From Herbiconiux sp. (GTDB taxonomy: Bacteria > Actinomycetota > Actinomycetes > Actinomycetales > Microbacteriaceae): a stretch of 64,000 nucleotides of DNA. Within the stretch, counting starts at the first letter, position 1. Each line of letters starts with the position of its first letter. The notes beneath the pieces are model-generated. The model searched no databases. It was not told where the DNA came from and worked only from the letters and a program-made list of their open reading frames with translations. Positions 19,504-28,891 of this stretch are shown in pieces. A program made the translations under genes and the position numbers. The stretch is from assembly GCF_023264895.1 (NCBI RefSeq), contig NZ_JAHFUY010000022.1, positions 1 through 64,000 on the forward strand. The letters are read 5' to 3'.

Positions 19504-20801
19504 TGCTCGATGCGCAGGTCGTAGCCGGCGTCGCGCAGCTTGGCGACCACGAGCTCGCGGTGGTCGGGCCCACGCGTCTCGATGTGCAGCTCGAGCTCGA
19601 CCTGGCTGATCTGCAGGCCCTTGCCGTGGCGGGTGTGCTGCACCTCCACCACGTTGGCGTTGGCCTCGGCCACGATCTCGGCGGTGCGCGCGAGCTGACC
19701 CGGGCGATCCGGAAGCATGATCCGCAGCTTGAGGTAGCGCTCCGAGGCCGCGAGGCCGTGGCTGATGACGCGCTGCATGAGCAGCGGATCGATGTTGCCG
19801 CCCGAGAGCACCACCACCGTCGTGCCCGCGTTCTTCACCTGCCCCGAGAGCATGGCGGCCACGCCCACGGCGCCCGCCGGCTCGACGACCTGCTTGGCGC
19901 GCTCGAGCAGCAGCAGCAGAGCCCTGGCGGTGTCGGCCTCGGTGACGGTGACGACCTCGTCGACGAGCTCGTGGATGATCTCGAAGTTGAGCACGCCCGG
20001 CCGCGAGACCTGGATGCCGTCGGCGATCGTGGGCGTGGTCACGATCTCCACGGGCTCTCCCGCCTCGAGCGAGGGCGGGTAGGCGGCGGCGTTGGCCGCC
20101 TGCACCCCGATCACCCGGATCGAGCGGCCCTCGGCCGCCGCGCGCTGCTTGACCGCGCTCGCGATGCCCGAGATGAGCCCGCCGCCGCCGATCGGCACCA
20201 CGACCGTGTCGGCATCCGGGACCTGGTCGAGGATCTCGAGCCCGAGCGTGGCCTGCCCCATGACGACGTCGATGTGGTCGAACGGCGGGATGACGACGGC
20301 ACCGGTCGACTGCGAGAACTCGGCGGCGGCACGGAGCGCCTCCTCCACCGAGTGGCCGCGCAGGATGACGTCGGCGCCGTAGTGGCGGGTGGCCTGGAGC
20401 TTCGGCAGCGGCACGCCGATGGGCATGAAGATGGTGGCCTTGATGCCGAGCTCCCGCGCCGCGAACGCCACGCCCTGGGCGTGGTTGCCGGCCGACGCGG
20501 CCACGACGCCGCGCGCCTTCTCCTCGTCGCTGAGGCTCGAGATGCGGTTGTAGGCTCCGCGGATCTTGTAGGAGCCGGTGCGCTGCAGGTTCTCGCACTT
20601 CATGAAGACCGGGGATCCGATGATGTCGCTGAGGAAGCGCGAGCTCTCCATGGGCGTGACCTGCGCGGCCTTCGACACACGGATGCGCGCGGCCTCGATC
20701 TCGGCGAGCGAGGGCCAGGCGGAGCCCTCACGGGACGACGGCGCGGACGAGGCCTCGGCCGGCTCCGTGGGCGGGTAGGTGAGACTGGTGGGCTCAGACA
20801 T
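19500..20801 (-). CDS. ilvA: Threonine ammonia-lyase
   Basis: ENLQRTGSYKIRGAYNRI, SAGNHAQGVAFAA, VPIGGGGLISGIA, C-terminal ACT-like region. Confidence 0.94.
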   Translation of the reverse strand: MSEPTSLTYPPTEPAEASSAPSSREGSAWPSLAEIEAARIRVSKAAQVTPMESSRFLSDIIGSPVFMKCENLQRTGSYKIRGAYNRISSLSDEEKARGVVAASAGNHAQGVAFAARELGIKATIFMPIGVPLPKLQATRHYGADVILRGHSVEEALRAAAEFSQSTGAVVIPPFDHIDVVMGQATLGLEILDQVPDADTVVVPIGGGGLISGIASAVKQRAAAEGRSIRVIGVQAANAAAYPPSLEAGEPVEIVTTPTIADGIQVSRPGVLNFEIIHELVDEVVTVTEADTARALLLLLERAKQVVEPAGAVGVAAMLSGQVKNAGTTVVVLSGGNIDPLLMQRVISHGLAASERYLKLRIMLPDRPGQLARTAEIVAEANANVVEVQHTRHGKGLQISQVELELHIETRGPDHRELVVAKLRDAGYDLRIEQ

Positions 20802-22002
20802 CGGTGAGGGGATCCTTCGGTGGGATGAGGGCGCGCTCGTCGGCGGTCGCCCGCCACGCGCCCCCGGCGACGTAGTTGACCATGACGTTGAGGGTGGCCA
20901 CGAGCGGCACGGCGAAGAACGCGCCGGCGATGCCCGCCACCATGGAGCCCCCCGCGACCGCGAGCACCACGGCGAGCGGATGCACCTTCACGGCCGTGCC
21001 CATGATGAGCGGCTGCAGCACGTGCCCCTCGATCTGCTGCACGAGCAGCACGACGCCGAGCATGATGAGGGCGATCACCCAGCCGTTGTAGACGAGGGCG
21101 ATGAACACGGCCACGGTTCCCGTGAGCACGGCTCCGATGATGGGGATGAACGAGCCGAGGAACACCAGCACGGCGACCGGGATGGCGAGCGGCACCTGCA
21201 GGATGGCCGCACCGACCCCGATGCCCACGGCGTCGATCGAGGCCACGAGGATCTGCACCTTCACGAAGTTCTGCAGCGTCGCCCAGCCGGCCCGGCCGGC
21301 CCCGTCGGTGGCCGCACGGGCCTTGCGGGGGAACACGTGCACGATCCAGCGCCAGATCCGCTCGCCGTCGATCAGGATAAACAGGGTGGAGAAGAGGGTC
21401 AGCAGCACTCCTGCGAGCACGTGCCCGATGCTCGAGCCCACCGCCGCGGCACCCGTGATGAGGGCCTGGCCGTCCTGCTGGATCGCACCCCAGATCTGCG
21501 CCACGTAGTCGTTGAAGTCGTCTTCGGAGACCTGCAGCGGAGACTGCGCGAGGAACGCCTTGAGGTCGTTGTAGGAGTTGAGGGTCTGCGAGCGCAGGTC
21601 GTCGAACCCGGAGGTGACCTGCGTCACGACGAGGAAGATGAGCCCGGCCACCACCACGAGGGTGCCGAGCTCGGCGGCCGCCACCGCGAGACCCTTGGGC
21701 CAGCGGTGCCGCACGAGGAAGTTCTTGAACGGCACGAGCAGCGCCGACAGCACGACCGCCACCATGAGCGGGATGATGAGCAGCCGCAGCTGGATGATGA
21801 GGAACCCGATGGCCGCGAGCACGCCGAGCACCACGAGGATGCGCCACGACCACGCCCCGGCGAGCTGCATGCCGGGCGGCACCGACTCGAGCGGGTCGTA
21901 GCGGTCAGGGCCGGGAGCGGTGGCCGGCCGGACGGCGGGCTTCACGGGCACGTCGGAAGGCGACTTCGGCGCACCCCGGCGCGATCGCCCGAACGGAGAC
22001 AT
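20794..22002 (-). CDS. AI-2E family (PerM-like) transporter
   Basis: Polytopic; FLGSFIPIIGAVLTGTVAVFIAL and QQIEGHVLQPLIMG motifs. Confidence 0.92.
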   Translation of the reverse strand: MSPFGRSRRGAPKSPSDVPVKPAVRPATAPGPDRYDPLESVPPGMQLAGAWSWRILVVLGVLAAIGFLIIQLRLLIIPLMVAVVLSALLVPFKNFLVRHRWPKGLAVAAAELGTLVVVAGLIFLVVTQVTSGFDDLRSQTLNSYNDLKAFLAQSPLQVSEDDFNDYVAQIWGAIQQDGQALITGAAAVGSSIGHVLAGVLLTLFSTLFILIDGERIWRWIVHVFPRKARAATDGAGRAGWATLQNFVKVQILVASIDAVGIGVGAAILQVPLAIPVAVLVFLGSFIPIIGAVLTGTVAVFIALVYNGWVIALIMLGVVLLVQQIEGHVLQPLIMGTAVKVHPLAVVLAVAGGSMVAGIAGAFFAVPLVATLNVMVNYVAGGAWRATADERALIPPKDPLTDV

Positions 22003-22046
22003 GGGCCAAGTCTAGGAGCGCTCGTATGCGCCCGCTCGCATGCGAG

Positions 22047-23129
22047 TCACAGCTCCCGCTGCGCGACCGCCACGGGCGCCCCGGCGAACTCGAGGAAGAG
22101 CCTCTCGTCGACCTCCGGCACGAATCCCGCGGCGTGCTGCACGGCCAGCACCGTGCCGTCGTCGAGCGCCACCGAGGTGCGCCGGAACGAGCCGAGGAAG
22201 CTCGTCGAGACGACCTCCGCCGCCAGCCCCGCCGCGCCGAATCGCAGATCCTCTGGGCGCACGAACGCCACCACGTCGCCCTCGGCCGCCGCCTGGTCGA
22301 TGAGCGGGAGCCGCACCCCGCCCTCGAGCTCCACGACACCGCCCGACACCCGGCCCGGCAGCCGGTTGGTCTGCCCCACGAACTCGGCCACGAAGGCCGT
22401 CGCGGCACGCTCGTAGAGGTTCTCGGGCGTGCCGATCTGCTCGATCCGCCCCGCCCGCATCACGGCCACCCGGTCGGCCACCGCGAGGGCCTCCTCCTGG
22501 TCGTGCGTCACGAAGAGCGTCGTGATGCCGAACTCGCGCTGGATGCGCCGGATCTCCTCACGCAGCTGAACGCGCACCCGGGCGTCGAGCGCCGAGAGCG
22601 GCTCGTCGAGCAGCAGCACCCTGGGCTCGGTCACGAGCGCACGGGCGAGAGCGACGCGCTGCTGCTGCCCGCCCGAGAGCTCGTGCGCGTAGCGGCCGCC
22701 GAACCCGCCGAGGCCCACCATCTCGAGGGCGTCGCCCGCCCGTCGGCGCCGCTCGGCCGCGGGCACCTTGCGCATCCGCAGACCGAACTCGACGTTGGCG
22801 AGCGAGGTGAGGTGAGGGAACAGCGAGTACGACTGGAACACCATGCCGATGTCGCGGTGGCGCGCGGGGACCCCGGAGACGTCCTCGCCGTCGACGAGCA
22901 CGGATCCTCCGGTGGCCGACTCGAGGCCCGCGAGCACCCGCAGGGCCGTGGTCTTGCCGCAGCCGCTCGGGCCGAGCAGGGCCACGAACTCCCCTGGTTC
23001 GATCACGAGGTCGATGCCGTCGAGGCCGCGGTGGCCGCCCGCGAACTCCTTCTCGATGGCGCGGAGCTCGACCCGGGCGCCCATCTGGGCAGGGGTCGTG
23101 GTCGTGGGTGTGGGCGACGTCGTGGTCAT
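22047..23129 (-). CDS. ABC transporter ATP-binding protein (PotA/FbpC-like)
   Basis: Walker A LGPSGCGKTTALR, LSGGQQQRVALARAL, LLLDEPLSALDARVR, C-terminal TOBE; ATG at 23129. Confidence 0.93.
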   Translation of the reverse strand: MTTTSPTPTTTTPAQMGARVELRAIEKEFAGGHRGLDGIDLVIEPGEFVALLGPSGCGKTTALRVLAGLESATGGSVLVDGEDVSGVPARHRDIGMVFQSYSLFPHLTSLANVEFGLRMRKVPAAERRRRAGDALEMVGLGGFGGRYAHELSGGQQQRVALARALVTEPRVLLLDEPLSALDARVRVQLREEIRRIQREFGITTLFVTHDQEEALAVADRVAVMRAGRIEQIGTPENLYERAATAFVAEFVGQTNRLPGRVSGGVVELEGGVRLPLIDQAAAEGDVVAFVRPEDLRFGAAGLAAEVVSTSFLGSFRRTSVALDDGTVLAVQHAAGFVPEVDERLFLEFAGAPVAVAQREL

Positions 23130-23950
23130 GAACGAACTTTCCTCTGAGTGCGCGGTCCCGCGCCGATGAATCCGATGCCGATGAGCAGCGCGAAGGCGAA
23201 GGCCAGGGCGAGCAGGGCGAAGATGATGGCCACGAACGGATCGGCCTTCGACACGATCACGAGCGCGGTCTGCAGGTTCACCCGGTTCAGGAGCGCCGCG
23301 ATCGTGTACTCGCCGAGCACCACGGCCACCGAGATGAACGAGGCGGCGAGGAGGCCCCGCCGGATGTTCGGGACCACCACGCGGAGGAGAATGGTGAGCC
23401 AGCCCGCGCCGAGCGAGCGGGCCGCTTCGCTGAGGGTCACGACGTCGACCGCCCGGAGGTTGGCCTGGATGGCGCGGTAGGCGTAGGGCAGCACGAGGAT
23501 GCCGTAGGCGAACGCGAGCGGCCAGACGCCGGAGCCTAAGATCCTTGCCACGACCGAGTAGACCGGCGCGAGCCCCACGACGAGCACGATGGCGGGGATC
23601 GTGATGGGCAGGAGGCACACGAACTCGAGCACGCGCTCGAGGGCGGGGAACCGGATGCGCACGAGCACCATGGTGGGAACGAGCAGCACGAGCATGATGA
23701 GCACCGTGACGACCGCGAGCAGGAGCGAGTTGGTGAGGCCGGTCAGCACGGGCTTGTACTCGCCCGTGAGGCCGTCGCCGCCGAACAGCTCGGCCCAGCG
23801 CGCGAGGTCGTAGCCGCCCTCGAGGCCGCGCCGCAGGGTGAACTCGATCATGGCCGCGATGGGCACGAGGAAGAGGCCGCCGATGACGACCACGATGATC
23901 CACCGGGTCAGCCGCGTGGGGCCAGGATGCACCTGGGGCAGCCCGCTCAT
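23126..23950 (-). CDS. ABC transporter permease
   Basis: SEAARSLGAGWLTILLRVVVPNIRRGLLAA (EAA loop); 4-bp overlap with neighbours. Confidence 0.9.
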   Translation of the reverse strand: MSGLPQVHPGPTRLTRWIIVVVIGGLFLVPIAAMIEFTLRRGLEGGYDLARWAELFGGDGLTGEYKPVLTGLTNSLLLAVVTVLIMLVLLVPTMVLVRIRFPALERVLEFVCLLPITIPAIVLVVGLAPVYSVVARILGSGVWPLAFAYGILVLPYAYRAIQANLRAVDVVTLSEAARSLGAGWLTILLRVVVPNIRRGLLAASFISVAVVLGEYTIAALLNRVNLQTALVIVSKADPFVAIIFALLALAFAFALLIGIGFIGAGPRTQRKVRS

Positions 23951-24870
23951 CGCTGCCACCTCGCGGCGCGGCGCATGAGCAGCGAGTAGAGCGCCATCAC
24001 GACCACCATCACCACGATCATGCCGAGGGCGAGGGCGCCGGCGAGGTTCTCCCGGCCGAGCACGGTCTCGCTCGTGAGGGCCGCGCGGATCTGCAGCGGC
24101 ACGATCTGCGAGCCCTGGCTGGTGAGCGCCGCGGCGGTGGCGAACGAGGAGAACGCGTTGGCGAACAGCAGCAGCAGGCAGCCGACGAACGAGGGCAGCA
24201 GCACGGGCGCGCCGATGTGGCGCCAGTAGCCGAACCGGCTGCCGCCGAGCATCGCGGTGGCCTCGGCCCACTGCGGCTTCAGGCCCTCGAGGGCCGGCAG
24301 GAAGGTGATGATCATGAGCGGCACCTGGAAGTAGAGGTAGGGCAGGATGAGCCCCGGGGTGTCGTAGAGCCAGACGCCGTCGGCGAAGATGTCGGTGCCG
24401 AAGGTGTCGCGGAGCCAGAGGGTGACCATGCCCTGGATGCCGATGGTCGCGACGAACGCGAACGCGAGCATCACGCCGCCGAACTGGGCGAGCACGCCGC
24501 TCGCGGCGTCGACCACCGTGCGGAGGACGCCCGTCGGCTTCGCACCGATCAGGGCGTAGCAGAACAGCGCGCCCACGACCGCCCCGACCACGGCGGTGAG
24601 CGCCGAGAGCCAGAGCGAGTTGCCGAACGTGTTCAGCACCACCGGATCGCCGAGGGCGGCGAGGTTGGTCCAGGTGAAGGCGCCGTCGCCGTCGACGAGG
24701 CCCGTGCCGAGCGCGAGGAGGGTCGGCAGCGCGAGGAAGAGCAGGATGTAGGCCGTGAACGGCACGAGGCCGAGGACGCTGCCCGAGATCGGGGAGCGAC
24801 CTCGGCGGGGCGCCCCCGGGCCCCGCGGCGGAGCGATGCCCGCCGCGGGGCTCAGGATGCGTTCGCTCAC
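23947..24870 (-). CDS. ABC transporter permease
   Basis: ATAMLGGSRFGYWRHIGAPVLLPSFVG (EAA loop); GTG start at 24870. Confidence 0.9.
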   Translation of the reverse strand: MSERILSPAAGIAPPRGPGAPRRGRSPISGSVLGLVPFTAYILLFLALPTLLALGTGLVDGDGAFTWTNLAALGDPVVLNTFGNSLWLSALTAVVGAVVGALFCYALIGAKPTGVLRTVVDAASGVLAQFGGVMLAFAFVATIGIQGMVTLWLRDTFGTDIFADGVWLYDTPGLILPYLYFQVPLMIITFLPALEGLKPQWAEATAMLGGSRFGYWRHIGAPVLLPSFVGCLLLLFANAFSSFATAAALTSQGSQIVPLQIRAALTSETVLGRENLAGALALGMIVVMVVVMALYSLLMRRAARWQR

Positions 24871-26033
24871 TGGACGGCGGCCGCCCACTTCTCGCCGAGC
24901 AGCGTCGAGGCCGCCTCGGCCTGAGCGGCGTCGGGCACGACGGTCTCGTCGGGGGTCTCGGGCAGTGCCGCGAAGAGCTCCTCGTCGATGGTGCCGGCCT
25001 CGGCCATGGCGTCGGCGCGCACGGGGCGGGCGCCGCCCTCGAGCCACAGGTTCTGCGCCTCGTCGCTGTAGAGGAACTCCTGCCACAGGCGCGCGGCGGC
25101 CGGGTTCGGTGCGTCGATGTTCACGGCCTGGTTGTAGTAGCCCGCGTAGCCGGTGCCGGGGAGGATGGCGACCTCCCAGTTGCGCTGGCCCTCGAGCTCG
25201 GCGCCGTAGCCCACGTTGAGGTAGTCCCAGTCGAAGACCACGGGGGTCTCACCGCTCGCGATGGTCGCGGGCGTCGGGTCGATCTTCACGAAGTTGCCGG
25301 CCTTGTTCAGCTCGGAGAAGAAGTCGATGCCGGCCTGGAAGTCGTCGACCGATCCACCGTTCTGCACGGCGGCGAGGCCCACCGCCGCGAACGCGGCGCC
25401 GGCCTGGGTCGGGTCGCCGTTGATCGCGACCTTGCCCTTGTAGTCGGCGCCGAGGAGGTCCTCGAGGCTCTCGGGGGCGGGAACGGCGTCGGGGTCGTAG
25501 CCGACGGCCATGTACCCGCCGTAGTCGCCCACCCAGAGGCCCGACTGCTCCTTGAGCGCATCCGGGATGTCGGCCCAGGTCTCGACCTGGTAGGGCGCGA
25601 ACTGGTCGGTGTTGGCGAGAGCCACGGCCGCGCCCAGGTCGAAGACGTCGGGGGCGGTGTCCTGGCCGGCGAGGTTCTCGGCGGCCTGGATCTCCTCGGC
25701 GCTCGAGGCGTCGGGGCTGGCCTCGTTGATGGTGATCTCGGGGTACTTGGCGGCGAACGCGTCGAGCACGGCGCCGTAGTTGGCCCAGTCGCGCGGCAGC
25801 GCGATGACGTTGAGCGAGCCTTCGGCCTTGGCGGCCTCCTCGAGGGCTTCGAGCGAGCCGAAGTCGGCGAGGCTCGTGGCGGTGGCGGCGTCGACCGCTT
25901 CCGCGCCGGCGTCGGAGTCGGCGGACGCCTCGGCGGAGCAGCCGGTGAGGCCCAGGGCGACGGCTGCGACGACGGCGAGTCCCGTGATCGCGGTGCGCTT
26001 GGTGAACAAGTGATCCTCCAGGGTGTCGGCCAC
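24867..26033 (-). CDS. Extracellular solute-binding lipoprotein (family 1)
   Basis: Lipobox VALGLTGCSAEAS; FAAKYPEITINEASPD; QAGAAFAAVGLA; upstream of two permeases and ATPase. Confidence 0.9.
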   Translation of the reverse strand: MADTLEDHLFTKRTAITGLAVVAAVALGLTGCSAEASADSDAGAEAVDAATATSLADFGSLEALEEAAKAEGSLNVIALPRDWANYGAVLDAFAAKYPEITINEASPDASSAEEIQAAENLAGQDTAPDVFDLGAAVALANTDQFAPYQVETWADIPDALKEQSGLWVGDYGGYMAVGYDPDAVPAPESLEDLLGADYKGKVAINGDPTQAGAAFAAVGLAAVQNGGSVDDFQAGIDFFSELNKAGNFVKIDPTPATIASGETPVVFDWDYLNVGYGAELEGQRNWEVAILPGTGYAGYYNQAVNIDAPNPAAARLWQEFLYSDEAQNLWLEGGARPVRADAMAEAGTIDEELFAALPETPDETVVPDAAQAEAASTLLGEKWAAAVQ

Positions 26034-26186
26034 CGGCCGCCCGCGCTGTGAGCGGGCTGTTGCGATGCCGGGGTGCCGACCTCTGCAGGCTAAGGAGCGC
26101 GGGGGACGCTTCGCCGTCGCCGCCGTGAACCGGGCGTGAACGAGCGGTGTCGAGGATGTCGGGGGCGCCGGGTAGGGTCTGGAGCC

Positions 26187-27389
26187 ATGGTCGACACGAT
26201 TTCAGCGGCACTGGCGCGGCGGATCGCCCTGGCGGCCCAGGGGTTCGGGGCGCGCCCGAGCGCGGGCCCCGGCACCCGCCAGTTCAATCTCTTGCTGCGC
26301 CGGCTCGCGCTGCTGCAGATCGACTCGGTGAACGTCTACGAGCGCAGCCACTACCAGCCGGTGTTCGCGCGGCTCGGGCACTACGACAAGTCGGTGCTCG
26401 ACGCCGTGACCTACGGCAAGGGGGTGACGGAGTACTGGGCGCACGAGGCGTCGTTCCTGCCGGTCGAGACGCTGCCGCTGATGGCGTGGCGGAAGAACGA
26501 CTACCGCGACCGGTTCGCCGCCCGCACCGACGAGTGGAGCACGACCGAGCAGGCCAACGCCTCGATGATCGAGTGGCTGCGCGCCGAGCTGGCCGCGAAG
26601 GGGCCGATGCGCGCGAGCGAGATCGAGCACGACTCCAACCGCCGCCAGGGGCCGTGGTGGGGCTGGTCGGAGGTCAAACGAGGGCTCGAGACGATGTTCC
26701 GGGTGGGCGACGTGGTCTCGGCCGGCCGGGTGCGGTTCGAGCGGGTCTACGCGCTGCCCGAGCATGTGCTGCCCGCCTCGGTGCTCGGTGTGGAGGTGCC
26801 CCGGGAGGAGGCGGTGCGGCAGCTGATGTCGATGTCGGCGAGGGCGCACGGCATCGGAACGCTGAAGGACTTCGCCGACTACTTCCGGCTGAAGACGGTC
26901 GACGCCCTGCCCGCGGTGCTCTCGCTGGTGGAGGAGGGCGAGCTCGTGCCGGTGGAGGTGGAGGGCTGGTCGAAGCCCGCCTGGCTGCACCGGGATGCCC
27001 GCCGGCCGCGCCGGATCGAGGCCGAGGCGCTGCTCTCGCCGTTCGACCCCGTGGTGTGGGAGCGCTCGCGCACCGAGCGGCTCTTCGACTTCCACTACCG
27101 CATCGAGATCTACACGCCCGAGCCCAAGCGCGTCTACGGCTACTACACGCTCCCGGTGCTCATCGACGACCGCCTCCCGGCCCGCATCGACCTCAAGAGC
27201 GACCGCCAGTCCGGCGTCCTCCGCGTGCAGTCCGCCTGGGCCGAGCCCGGCCTCCTCCCCGACGACGTCCCCCGCATAGCGTCCCTCCTCCGCCGAGCCG
27301 CCGCCTGGCAGAAGCTCCCCGCCCCCATCCACGTCACCGGCAAAGGCACCCTCGCCCCCGCCCTGGCAGCAGAACTAGCCCGCGCCTAA
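26187..27389 (+). CDS. Winged-helix YcaQ/DUF1006-like protein (putative DNA glycosylase family)
   Basis: LLRRLALLQIDSVNVYERSHYQPVFARLG, EYWAHEASFLPVE, RRPRRIEAEALLSPFDPVVWERSRTERLFDFHYRIEIYTPEPKRVYGYYTLPVL. Confidence 0.9.
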   Translation: MVDTISAALARRIALAAQGFGARPSAGPGTRQFNLLLRRLALLQIDSVNVYERSHYQPVFARLGHYDKSVLDAVTYGKGVTEYWAHEASFLPVETLPLMAWRKNDYRDRFAARTDEWSTTEQANASMIEWLRAELAAKGPMRASEIEHDSNRRQGPWWGWSEVKRGLETMFRVGDVVSAGRVRFERVYALPEHVLPASVLGVEVPREEAVRQLMSMSARAHGIGTLKDFADYFRLKTVDALPAVLSLVEEGELVPVEVEGWSKPAWLHRDARRPRRIEAEALLSPFDPVVWERSRTERLFDFHYRIEIYTPEPKRVYGYYTLPVLIDDRLPARIDLKSDRQSGVLRVQSAWAEPGLLPDDVPRIASLLRRAAAWQKLPAPIHVTGKGTLAPALAAELARA

Positions 27390-28258
27390 AATCCCCCACC
27401 CATCGTGCGCAACCGCTCGATCCGCTCCGGCAGCGGCGGGTGGGTGACGAAGAGCTTGTCCATGAAGCCGGGCTTCATGGGGTCGGAGATCCACATGTGC
27501 GACATCGACGACGACTGGCGGAGCATGGGGCGGCCGTAGGCGGCGAGCTTCTCGAGGGCGCTCGCGAGCGCATCCGGGTGCCGGGTGGTCATGGCGCCCG
27601 TGGCATCCGCGAGGTACTCGCGCTGGCGGGAGACGGCGAGCTGCACCGCGGTGGCGATGAGGGGTGCGATCAGCAGCGCCACGAGCCCGAAGATCATCAT
27701 GATCGGGTTGGAGTTGTTGTTGCCCCGGCCGAAGAGGGTGAGCCGCAGCAGCATGTCGGCCACGAACCCCACGGCCACCACGAGCCCGAACACGATCATC
27801 GAGACGCGGATGTCGTAGTTCTTGACGTGGCCGAGCTCGTGCGCCATGACGCCCTCGAGCTCCGAGTCGTCCATGATGGCGAGGAGGCCGGTGGTGGCGG
27901 CCACGACGGCGTGCTCCGGATCGCGACCGGTCGCGAACGCGTTCGGCGCCGGGTCGTCGATGATGTAGACCTTCGGCATCGGCATCCCCGTGGCGATGGT
28001 GAGGTTCTCGACCACGCGGTACAGCCGCGGGTTGTCGCGCTTCTCGATCTGCCGGGCGCCGCTCATGGTGAGCGCCTGGCCGCTCGCGGCGAAGTACTGG
28101 ATGAGCGCGTACACGGCGGCCACCACGACCGTCACGATCACGATCGTGAGGTTGCCGTAGACGTAGCTTGCGAGCCAGCCGAGACCGCCGATGAACAGCA
28201 GGAACAGCGCGATGATGAAGACCGTGTTGCGCTTGTTCTTGGCTATGGCGCGATACAT
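27386..28258 (-). CDS. M48 family membrane metalloprotease (HtpX-like)
   Basis: GVMAHELGHVKNYD zinc motif, REYLADATGA. Confidence 0.93.
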   Translation of the reverse strand: MYRAIAKNKRNTVFIIALFLLFIGGLGWLASYVYGNLTIVIVTVVVAAVYALIQYFAASGQALTMSGARQIEKRDNPRLYRVVENLTIATGMPMPKVYIIDDPAPNAFATGRDPEHAVVAATTGLLAIMDDSELEGVMAHELGHVKNYDIRVSMIVFGLVVAVGFVADMLLRLTLFGRGNNNSNPIMMIFGLVALLIAPLIATAVQLAVSRQREYLADATGAMTTRHPDALASALEKLAAYGRPMLRQSSSMSHMWISDPMKPGFMDKLFVTHPPLPERIERLRTMGGGF

Positions 28259-28267
28259 GGACCGGTT

Positions 28268-28834
28268 CTAGAACTGCACGCGAGGCGGCTCGGCGATGGC
28301 CGCGACGTCGGAGACCTCGAAGAACTCGCGCTCGGAGAAGCCGAGGCGGCGCGCGAAGACGTTGTTGGGGAACTGCTGGACCTTGGTGTTGAGCTCCCGC
28401 ACGCCCCCATTGTAGAAGCGGCGCGACGCCTGCACCTTGTCCTCGGTGTCGACGATCTCGGCCTGCAGCTGCAGGAAGTTCTGGCTGGCCTGGAGCTGGG
28501 GGTAGGCCTCCGCCACGGCGAAGATGCTCTTGAGCGCCTGCTGCATGTGGTTCTCGGCCACCGACGCCTCCGCCGGGCCCTGCGCGCCGAGGGTCTCGGC
28601 ACGGGCCTTCGTGACGTTCTCGAAGACGGCCTTCTCGTGCGCCGCGTAGCCCTTGACCGACTCGATCAGGTTGGGCAGCAGATCGGCGCGGCGCTTCAGC
28701 TGCACCGTGATGTCGCTCCACGCCTCGTCGACGCGCACCTTCAGGGAGACGAGCGAGTTGTAGGTCGCCCAGAGGTAGATGCCGATGATCGCTGCGATCA
28801 CGACGACGATGATTACCGGGATCAGCCATTCCAT
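28268..28834 (-). CDS. LemA family protein
   Basis: TYNSLVSLKVRVDEAWSDITVQLKRRADLLPNLIESVKGYAAHEKAVFENV. Confidence 0.95.
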   Translation of the reverse strand: MEWLIPVIIVVVIAAIIGIYLWATYNSLVSLKVRVDEAWSDITVQLKRRADLLPNLIESVKGYAAHEKAVFENVTKARAETLGAQGPAEASVAENHMQQALKSIFAVAEAYPQLQASQNFLQLQAEIVDTEDKVQASRRFYNGGVRELNTKVQQFPNNVFARRLGFSEREFFEVSDVAAIAEPPRVQF

Positions 28835-28891
28835 GGCCCCGAGTATAGCGAGCCGACGGTTGTCGTTCAGGGGCCGCGGGTGCTCTCCCAG

